Translations under genes and position numbers: made by a program
The notes under the pieces: generated by a model
The model's database searches: none
Told to the model about the DNA's origin: nothing
Seen by the model: only the letters and a program-made list of their open reading frames with translations
Shown here: positions 58,311 through 64,000 of the stretch, one piece after another
How the letters are laid out: each line of letters starts with the position of its first letter
How positions within the stretch are numbered: position 1 is the first letter of the stretch
From: Mycolicibacterium austroafricanum
Lineage (GTDB): Bacteria > Actinomycetota > Actinomycetes > Mycobacteriales > Mycobacteriaceae
Assembly: GCF_902705885.1 (NCBI RefSeq)
Contig: NZ_CACSIP010000067.1
Coordinates: 62,001-126,000 of the forward strand
DNA: 64,000 nucleotides
Direction of reading: 5' to 3'

Positions 58311-60737
58311 TTGGCTGCACTAGCCGATCGCCGTGGCGGCGGGGCGCTCGACGGGATCACGGTTCTCGACCTGTCCGACGGCATCGCGGGCGCGGTCACC
58401 ACAATGCTCCTGGTAGACCAGGGTGCGGAGGTAACCGTCATCGAACCTCCGGCCGGCAACTCCATCCGGTCGATGTCCGGCGGCGTGGTGTGGGCGCGAT
58501 CGAAGCGCAGCGCAGTTTTTGATCTGGGGATGCCCGAGGATGCCGCAGCGGTACGTGCACTCGCCGCCGAAGCCGATGTGGTCGTCGCCAGCTTCGCACC
58601 GGGCGAGGCTGAGCGGCTCGAACTCGACGGCGCGACTCTGTGCGCCGACAACCCCGCCCTCGTCTACTGTGCGATCACGGCCTACGGCAGCGGGAACAGG
58701 CACTGCGACCGGTATGACGATCCCGCCCTGGTGGCGGCCCGCACAGGCTTGATGTGGGAGGCGCGGGGCTGGCTGGGCGGCGCGATCGCCAGGATGAGTG
58801 GCTCATCGCCAGTGAACCCGGACCTCGTGGCGCCCGAGGGTTGCATTGATGGAGCCGAACGTGCGGGGCCGTTGTTCCCGTACACGCCGATCCCGGCTCT
58901 GGCCGCGGCTTATCTGGCCACCACGGCGATCTCTGCGGCATTGTTCAGTCGCGCCGTGACGGGTTTCGGGCAACAGGTGCACACCTCGCAGCTGCAGGGG
59001 GTGCTGGCGGCGACCTGGGGCGCTTGGCAACGCGCCCGCCATCCCGATGCGGCTGGGTACGACTCCTGGATCTTCGACTCTCGCGGGATGCGGGGAATGT
59101 TCGAGTGCGCGGACGGACGTTGGGTCTGCTATTGGGTCCCGGCGCCGGCATTTGTGCTCGGTGCGTCGGCGCGCGATGAACTCGCGATCAGCGATGAAAC
59201 GCGACCCGTTGGTGACGACCCGTCGCGAATCCTGCCCGACCCCGATGAGCTCGTCGTGCTGCACCACTACTTCCCGGAAATGGCCGCAGCGTTCCGTCGC
59301 TTCCCTGCGCGGGACTGGGTGCGTATCGCCGGCGAAGTCGGGGTCGCACTTCAGCCGGTCCGTAGTCCGGAGGAGGCGCTGGCCGATCCCGCGCTGCTCG
59401 ACTGCGGTTCGGTGCAGAAGGTGCACGTCGACGGGATCGGTACGACAGTCCAAGTTGGCACCGCCTACCGGTTGAGCCGGTGCCCACCGCGGCCTCCCGC
59501 TTCGCCGCCTGCGCTGAATCGCGACGGCGATGCCGTGCGCGCCGCGGCAGCGTGCATTCGTCCGCCGGCGGCCACACCGCCAGTCGACCAGCCGATTCCG
59601 CGACCACCGCTCGACGGCATCCGGGTACTCGACCTGGGGTTGGCGGTGGCAGGGCCGTGGGGCGCACAGCTGCTGTCGGACCTGGGTGCGGATGTCATCA
59701 AAGTGAACCGCCTGTACGACCAGTTCTGGCACGGAACGCACATGGCGATGGCCTGCAACCGTGGAAAACGTAGCCTCGCCGTCGACCTCAAGCATCCCAG
59801 GGGATTAGAACTCTTGCATCGCCTGGTGGACTCCGCCGACGTCGTACACCACAACATGAGGCCTGATGCCGTTCGTCGACTCGGAGTTGACTATGACTCG
59901 CTGAAGGCGCGCAACTCCCGCTTGATCTATTGCCAGACAACGGGCTTCGACCCCAGCCGCGCGCACCTACCCGGCAACGACCAGACCGGTGCGGCCCTTG
60001 CCGGGGTCGCTTACGAAGATGGCGGATGCGCAAGCGGTGGAAGACCGATCTGGAATCTGACCTCTCTCGGGGACGTGGGCAACGGGTTCCTGTCGGCGAT
60101 CGGCGTTGTCCAGGCGTTGTTCGACCGCGAACGCACCGGCGTCGGCCAGTTGGTGGAGACCTCGATCCTGGATGCCCAGTTGTTGAACGCCTCGTACGCA
60201 TGGTTGGCTGATGATGGCACTGCGGCTCCTCGTTCACATCTGGATGCCATGCAGTACGGCACCGGCCCCTTCCGCAGGCTGTACGACACCGCCGAAGGCT
60301 GGTTGTGCATCGCGGCGTCCGACGAGGGCGCGCAGCGACGCTGCCTCGTCGAGTTGGGCGGCGCGCACTTGGCGAACTCCACCGACCTCGCCGCCACGAT
60401 GGCGGCGGTGCTTCGCACCGAAACGGCGGCGTCGTGGTCGGTCCGGCTCGATGCCGCCGGGGTGCCTAATGAGGTGTGTTCGGATCGATTCGCGCTTGAA
60501 CTGTTCGACGATCCGGACTTGCGCGCTAGCCGGTTCGTCACGGGTTATCCGCAGCCCGTGGTTGGTCATCTGGAACAACTCGGGGTGCTATTCGACTTCT
60601 CGGCAACACCGGCGCGCATCGCCGGCGCACCGCTCGTGGTCGGCGACGGCACTCGCACAGTGCTCTCCGAGCTCGGGTTGGGCGAGGCTGAGATAGCCGA
60701 TCTGGAAGCGGCGCAGGTGGTCATGTCCACCCCTTGA
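58311..60737 (+). CDS. Fused double CaiB/BaiF (class III) CoA-transferase, form 2
   Basis: The 808-residue protein has two class III CoA-transferase units (about 12-395 and 433-808) joined by a Pro/Ala linker. The catalytic Asp is present in the C-half (Asp588, NLTSLGDVGNG), but the matching N-half segment reads PLFPYTPIPAL with no acid. TTG 58311 is chosen because GAAAGGA lies about seven bases upstream; TTG 58296 is another option. It is related to, but far from identical with, the 45209 protein. Its last 17 bases overlap the convergent TetR gene. Confidence 0.88.
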   Translation: MAALADRRGGGALDGITVLDLSDGIAGAVTTMLLVDQGAEVTVIEPPAGNSIRSMSGGVVWARSKRSAVFDLGMPEDAAAVRALAAEADVVVASFAPGEAERLELDGATLCADNPALVYCAITAYGSGNRHCDRYDDPALVAARTGLMWEARGWLGGAIARMSGSSPVNPDLVAPEGCIDGAERAGPLFPYTPIPALAAAYLATTAISAALFSRAVTGFGQQVHTSQLQGVLAATWGAWQRARHPDAAGYDSWIFDSRGMRGMFECADGRWVCYWVPAPAFVLGASARDELAISDETRPVGDDPSRILPDPDELVVLHHYFPEMAAAFRRFPARDWVRIAGEVGVALQPVRSPEEALADPALLDCGSVQKVHVDGIGTTVQVGTAYRLSRCPPRPPASPPALNRDGDAVRAAAACIRPPAATPPVDQPIPRPPLDGIRVLDLGLAVAGPWGAQLLSDLGADVIKVNRLYDQFWHGTHMAMACNRGKRSLAVDLKHPRGLELLHRLVDSADVVHHNMRPDAVRRLGVDYDSLKARNSRLIYCQTTGFDPSRAHLPGNDQTGAALAGVAYEDGGCASGGRPIWNLTSLGDVGNGFLSAIGVVQALFDRERTGVGQLVETSILDAQLLNASYAWLADDGTAAPRSHLDAMQYGTGPFRRLYDTAEGWLCIAASDEGAQRRCLVELGGAHLANSTDLAATMAAVLRTETAASWSVRLDAAGVPNEVCSDRFALELFDDPDLRASRFVTGYPQPVVGHLEQLGVLFDFSATPARIAGAPLVVGDGTRTVLSELGLGEAEIADLEAAQVVMSTP

Positions 60738-61338
60738 ACAGGTTCTCAGCGATGAGCTCTCGGACGACCGCGGGATCGCTGGTGTCGAGATTCGCCGCCG
60801 GTGTCGTCACCAGCGAGAAGAGGAAGCGTGCGAACATTTCGGCAACGACGGGAGTCGGTACGTCTGCGCGCAGCTCTCCCGACGCCTTGGCCTCTTCGAT
60901 CCGGGGCGACAGCATATCGATACAACCGATGAGCAGGGCCCGCGAGTGGACTGTCATCAGGAGCACGGTGTGTTCGATTTCGACGGCGTACCCGATGTTC
61001 TCGAACTCCCTTTCGCTGCAAACATAGTCGGTCGCACGGAAACACTGTTCGGCGAAGGTTTCGGCGTCGTCCATATACGAACCGAGCTCGGCGTAGAAGC
61101 GCGCCGATACGTGCTCCGCCGTGGCGCGGATCACGTCGTCTCGGTCACGGAAGTACTGGTAGAACGTCACCCGCGACACCTCCGCGTCGCGACATACGTC
61201 AGCGATCTTGAGGCTCGTCGGCCCTGTGACCACCAGGCACTGCCAGCAGGCGTCGAGGATCGACTCGCGGGTGGCAATACGGGCGGCGGTCAGCTGTGTG
61301 GGTCGGTCATCATCAGGCACCGAATCACATTGGAACAC
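60721..61338 (-). CDS. TetR family transcriptional regulator
   Basis: The 205-residue protein has the helix-turn-helix TSLKIADVCRDAEVSRVTFYQYFRDRDDV (about 41-69) and an all-helical C-terminal domain whose FARFLFSLVTTPAANLDTSDPAVVREL matches the TetR at 55445. It overlaps the end of the fused CoA-transferase gene tail to tail. GTG 61338 is the first start; GTG 61320 is an alternative. Targets may be the adjacent transferase or amidohydrolase promoters. Confidence 0.87.
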   Translation of the reverse strand: MFQCDSVPDDDRPTQLTAARIATRESILDACWQCLVVTGPTSLKIADVCRDAEVSRVTFYQYFRDRDDVIRATAEHVSARFYAELGSYMDDAETFAEQCFRATDYVCSEREFENIGYAVEIEHTVLLMTVHSRALLIGCIDMLSPRIEEAKASGELRADVPTPVVAEMFARFLFSLVTTPAANLDTSDPAVVRELIAENLFKGWT

Positions 61339-61422
61339 CGGAGAGATTGCGTCAACCTTCCGTGGCAGATTCCGCGAGGTTCTGTCGGCGCATGAAATCC
61401 GGAGCCCGGCGGCGCGCGCCCC

Positions 61423-61515
61423 TCAGTGCTCGGGCAGTCGCACGGCGTGCGCACGGCCCTGCCCGCGCCCAGCCGCGGTGATGAACGCGACCTTGCCTGC
61501 TACCCGACCGCTCAC
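61423..61515 (-). pseudogene. N-terminal fragment of a mycofactocin-type SDR gene
   Basis: The 30 codons from GTG 61515 read SGRVAGKVAFITAAGRGQG and then RAHAVRL before a stop. This is the family start MTGRVEGKVALITGAARGQG-RAHAVRL of the intact SDR at 56148, with the GA pair inverted. Everything after residue 30 is missing. It is a decayed copy and not a functional enzyme. The surrounding 61339-61422 and 61516-61604 bases contain no other recognisable gene. Confidence 0.75.
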
Positions 61516-61604
61516 CGCGGCGCCCCCGCCTACCTCAGCCCGTTGGCGTCCTGTTCGACCCGCGGCAGCCGATCCCGGAACGCCGACGGACCTCGAGAGC
61601 ACAG

Positions 61605-61735
61605 GAGCAACTCGGAGTGCTCATCGACTTCTCCATGGCACTTGCCCGCATCGCGGGTGCCCCACACGTGATGGAGGGAGTGCAGCTACGAGGCGCTCGG
61701 CGAATTGGGTGACAGCGCAGATGAACCCGCAACCT
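61605..61735 (+). pseudogene. C-terminal fragment of a CaiB/BaiF CoA-transferase gene
   Basis: From 61605 the plus strand reads EQLGVLIDFSMALARIAGAP, against EQLGVLFDFSATPARIAGAP near the end of the intact transferase at 58311. The match continues after a frameshift around 61685 (EALGELGDSADE, compare LSELGLGEAEIADLE). No start and no upstream domain remain, so this is a relic. The following 61736-61853 stretch is AT-richer (TTTATTCAATTGTGTTAAGTAT near 61812-61833) and likely carries the promoter of the gene at 61854. Confidence 0.72.
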
Positions 61736-61853
61736 CACCGATGACGGTGCGATCGTCAAGCATCCAGTCTCCGGAGCCCGGACGCTTGACGAATCAGGTC
61801 ATGAACCTTACACTTTATTCAATTGTGTTAAGTATCGCGAGGGTGGAGAGGGC

Positions 61854-62204
61854 ATGCAGGAGCGAGAGCTGTTCGTAGTGCTGACCAATGCGATCGACGG
61901 ACGCGAAGTCGAGTTCAACCGGTGGTACGACGAGGTGCACGTCCCCGCCGTGTTGAATATTGCCGGAGTTCTTTCCGCACAACGGTATTCACTGCGGAAG
62001 TTGGGACGCCCCGAGCTGGCGCCCAATCCAGGTTCGCACCGGTACCTGACCATCTACGAGGTCGATCGCGACGGCAACCTGGTGTGCGCGGACCTCATCG
62101 CCCAATCGCTGTCGGGAGCGATGGACCTGTCCGAATCATTCGACCTCACGACGGCGTCGATGGATTCCTGGCAGCCGATCGGCAGCGAGCACCGGCGAAC
62201 CTGA
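61854..62204 (+). CDS. Small conserved protein, dimeric alpha-beta barrel (EthD/DUF4286-like)
   Basis: The 116-residue protein has the pattern LFVVLTNAIDGREVEFNRWYDEVHVPAVLNIAGVLSAQRYSL followed by HRYLTIYEVD and a helical end. It is typical of small ferredoxin-like barrels found with dehydrogenases and oxygenases in steroid and terpenoid clusters. The WYDEVHVP block is the most conserved part and may hold a ligand pocket. GGAGAGGG lies just before ATG 61854. The precise function is not known. Confidence 0.72.
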   Translation: MQERELFVVLTNAIDGREVEFNRWYDEVHVPAVLNIAGVLSAQRYSLRKLGRPELAPNPGSHRYLTIYEVDRDGNLVCADLIAQSLSGAMDLSESFDLTTASMDSWQPIGSEHRRT

Positions 62205-62437
62205 GCGCCAATCCCTCAGCGGTGCAACCTATCCCCGGTGAACACGCTTGGCATGTCACGGCTACGTCGCCAACTACCCACGAATCGGCGCCGACTCGTA
62301 ATCGACAAGGATTTCAGCGCTCGACGACCAGCCACAGAGGCGCCAAGGCCTGGCCGCCGCATCCCGTTTCCCCGATGTTTGTGCGCGAACGAGGCGACAA
62401 CAACCCCGGCGACGCGGTCCCAGACGATCACGCCGGA

Positions 62438-62466
62438 GCGACCGCCGCCCGGGCGCCGTTCGCTAG
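62438..62466 (+). pseudogene. Relic of a TetR gene 3' end
   Basis: GCGACCGCCGCCCGGGCG and the following CGTT..TAG resemble the last codons of the TetR gene at 56022-56047 (GCGACCGCCGTCCTGGGCG, CGTTAG). In both places a small-protein gene ends on the opposite strand at this point. The rest of the 62205-62462 gap shows no coding sequence I can defend. Confidence 0.4.
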
Positions 62467-62762
62467 TCGCTTGCGGGCAACGGCTTGGCTTCTTTGAGGG
62501 TCAATGGCGTGGCGCCGACGGACAGTGTGCCCGCCCCGGCCTTGGTGACCAGGACTTCAGAGCCCGCATCGTCGACGTACCTCTTGCCCATCACTACCCC
62601 GCCACTCAGCGCCGGATCCAGGGCCAGCGCGGGGTCGGTGTCTGCGTCCAGCGCTACCATGGCGGCACCACCGCATCGCAGATCCGCCAGGCTGTCAGCG
62701 GCCTTCACGACAATCACCTGGGTGTCGCATACCTGACTCTGGAGACGTGAACCTGATTTCAT
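62463..62762 (-). CDS. Small conserved actinobacterial protein linked to an acyl-CoA ligase
   Basis: The 99-residue protein has two cysteines (SQVCDTQVIVVKA and LRCGGAAMV), an LTLKEAKPLPASD end and a VMGKRYVDDAGSEVLVTKAGAGTLSVG core. I recall similar small proteins beside acyl-CoA ligases in mycobacteria and rhodococci, without a known function. Two cysteines 17 residues apart could bind a metal as a dimer; that is speculation. It is 30 bases downstream of the ligase in the same direction, with AAAGGA before ATG 62762. Confidence 0.7.
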   Translation of the reverse strand: MKSGSRLQSQVCDTQVIVVKAADSLADLRCGGAAMVALDADTDPALALDPALSGGVVMGKRYVDDAGSEVLVTKAGAGTLSVGATPLTLKEAKPLPASD

Positions 62763-62792
62763 GAAGATCCGTCCTTTCCCGTTCGGTGACTA

Positions 62793-64000
62793 CTAGGCGC
62801 GTGCCAGTCGCAGCTGATCGACGATCACCCGCCGCAGGATCTTTCCGGTAGGCGTCGTGGGTAAATTGCCGACGAACACCACCCGGTCGGGAGTCCGTGA
62901 ACCACGCAGTCGTGCCCTGACATACTGCCGGAGTTCCTCACCGTCAGGCGAGGCGCCTCCCTCGGGGACCACCACGGCGACGATGAGTTGACCCCATTCA
63001 GCGTCCTCGAGGCCAACCACAGCGACCTCGTGTACTGCGTCGTGCTCCACGAGCACGTCCTCGATCTCGGCAGGGGCGATGTTCTCGCCTCCGCGGATGA
63101 TGGTGTCGTCACTCCGGCCGCCGATGTACAGATACCCGTCCGCGTCCACGCTGGCGGTGTCGCGGGTGGCGAACCAGCCGTCGGCGTCGAGTACCGAGCC
63201 GATGCCGGTGTACCGGCCCGAAACCTGTTCTCCCCGAACGAACAGCTCACCAACCTCGTCGGGCCCGAGCACCTTGCCGTCATCGCCGCGGATCTCTATC
63301 TCGACGCCGGGCACGGGCCGGCCGACGGAGCCCAGCCGGCGGGCGATGTCCGGGTCCGAGGCCTCGAAGGCCGCCACGTGGTCCTCCGGCGTCAGCACCG
63401 AGATCGTCGAGCTCGTCTCGGTCAGCCCGTAGGCGTTGACGAATCCGACGCCCGGCAACATGTCCATAGACTTCCGAACCAGTGGCAACGGAACTTTGGA
63501 TCCGCCGTAGGCGAGGTTCTTCAGCGTGGGCAGCGCAATCGGTTCGCGTTCCAGCTCGGAGACGATGCGATCGAGCATCGTCGGAACCACGGTTGCGGTG
63601 GTGATGCCCTCCTCGGCCACCAGCCGGATCCATTCGCGAGCGTCGAAATGCCGCAGATACACCGTCTTGCGACCCGCGTAGAGGTTCGACAGCGCCGCTC
63701 CCACACCCGCGATGTGATACGGCGGCACGCATACCAAAGCGGCATCGTCCGGTGCGGCCGCTCCGAAATCCACGGTGCCCATCACATAGCTGGTCAAGTT
63801 GTTGTGCGTGAGTTCCACAGCTTTCGGCTGCGCGCTGGTCCCGGAGGTGAAGAGCACGACCCCAACCCCGTCGGGGTCAGCGAACTCGTTGAAAGGAGCC
63901 GAAGCACCTGCGGCTGCGAGGAACTCGGTGGACTCGACGACCCGCCAGCCGGAGCCTGCTACGACGTCGGCGTACTCCGCGTCGGCGACGATGACCGGTT
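62793..64000 (-). CDS. Class I acyl-CoA synthetase, 5'-truncated by window edge
   Basis: The reading frame is open to the window end, giving at least 402 residues. It includes the P-loop VLFTSGTSAQPKAVEL, NAYGLTETSS (A5), WFATRDTASVDADGYLYIGGR (A7), SDDTIIRGGENIAPAEIE (A8) and the C-terminal lysine in PTTPTGKILRRV (A10). Internal GTG 63860 is not a start because coding continues upstream (EFADPDGVGVVLFTSG). It would charge an acid with CoA and is followed by the small conserved protein gene. The N-terminal part lies outside the window. Confidence 0.9.
   Translation of the reverse strand, partial: PVIVADAEYADVVAGSGWRVVESTEFLAAAGASAPFNEFADPDGVGVVLFTSGTSAQPKAVELTHNNLTSYVMGTVDFGAAAPDDAALVCVPPYHIAGVGAALSNLYAGRKTVYLRHFDAREWIRLVAEEGITTATVVPTMLDRIVSELEREPIALPTLKNLAYGGSKVPLPLVRKSMDMLPGVGFVNAYGLTETSSTISVLTPEDHVAAFEASDPDIARRLGSVGRPVPGVEIEIRGDDGKVLGPDEVGELFVRGEQVSGRYTGIGSVLDADGWFATRDTASVDADGYLYIGGRSDDTIIRGGENIAPAEIEDVLVEHDAVHEVAVVGLEDAEWGQLIVAVVVPEGGASPDGEELRQYVRARLRGSRTPDRVVFVGNLPTTPTGKILRRVIVDQLRLARA

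Noticed and set aside
60721-60737. Overlap of CoA-transferase and TetR genes as a sign of a wrong stop
   Set aside because: A 17-base tail-to-tail overlap is acceptable, and both C-termini match their family ends.
1-64000. tRNA, rRNA, CRISPR, insertion sequence, integrase or phage genes
   Set aside because: No tRNA-like cloverleaf, spaced repeat array, transposase motif or phage structural gene was seen while reading either strand.

Overview
The window looks like chromosomal DNA of a rapidly growing mycobacterium (Mycolicibacterium/Mycobacterium type) or a close mycolate-containing actinomycete. The grounds are very high GC, dense operons joined by GTGA/ATGA/TGATG stop-start overlaps, a complete set of six mce genes, a WS/DGAT wax-ester/triacylglycerol synthase, luciferase-like (F420/flavin) oxidoreductases, two mycofactocin-type short-chain dehydrogenases and a cassette arranged like the cholesterol side-chain (igr) operon of Mycobacterium tuberculosis. 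I saw no tRNA, rRNA, CRISPR array, insertion sequence or prophage gene. Both edges cut a gene: a crotonase at the left and an acyl-CoA ligase at the right.

Layout. (1) 1-3610, minus: 2OG-Fe(II) dioxygenase, D-2-hydroxyacid dehydrogenase, crotonase, and an HpcH/HpaI aldolase. (2) 3687-6587, plus: Cys-less thiolase-like protein, DUF35 partner, amidohydrolase. (3) 6610-9928: acyl-CoA ligase (minus), 3-hydroxyacyl-CoA dehydrogenase-type SDR (plus), crotonase (minus). (4) 10029-17837, plus: MaoC-like dehydratase, crotonase, acyl-CoA dehydrogenase, two tandem crotonases, ligase, WS/DGAT. (5) 17868-24067, minus: zinc alcohol dehydrogenase, SnoaL-like protein, SDR, LLM oxidoreductase, SnoaL-like protein, P450 and a DapB-like oxidoreductase, with an IclR regulator diverging at 24164. 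(6) 25051-31729, minus: amidohydrolase, two acyl-CoA dehydrogenases, ligase, mycofactocin-type SDR, hotdog protein. (7) 31924-37357, mostly plus: acyl-CoA dehydrogenase plus LLM pair, a SnoaL-like protein (minus), an isochorismatase-like protein without its catalytic triad, amidohydrolase plus MaoC, and a secreted protein. (8) 37374-45031, minus: mceABCDEF without yrbE permease genes, preceded by a possible 34-residue ORF. (9) 45209-49083, minus: aldehyde dehydrogenase and a fused double CaiB/BaiF CoA-transferase. (10) 49322-56047, plus: P450, acyl-CoA dehydrogenase, MaoC, DUF35, acyl-CoA dehydrogenase, ChsH1-like hydratase, Ltp2-like aldolase, TetR. (11) 56148-64000: amidohydrolase plus mycofactocin-type SDR (minus), a second fused CoA-transferase (plus), TetR (minus), gene debris, two small conserved proteins and a ligase.

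How it fits together. Nearly every gene acts on CoA esters or on oxygenated alicyclic intermediates. Mce proteins would bring in a hydrophobic substrate. P450s and the dioxygenase would oxidise it. Ligases and CoA-transferases would activate it. Paired acyl-CoA dehydrogenases, MaoC/crotonase proteins, SDRs and thiolase/aldolase modules would shorten or open it. IclR and two TetR proteins, with several palindromic sites between divergent genes, probably control separate blocks. A steroid, bile-acid, terpenoid or other alicyclic substrate is my inference; the sequence does not name it.

The points most worth a second look are the igr-like cassette with ChsH2 split into two genes, two double-length CoA-transferases that each appear to keep one active site, crotonases lacking the usual catalytic glutamates, an operator-like 15-mer shared by two distant divergent promoters, and decayed copies of genes that are intact nearby.
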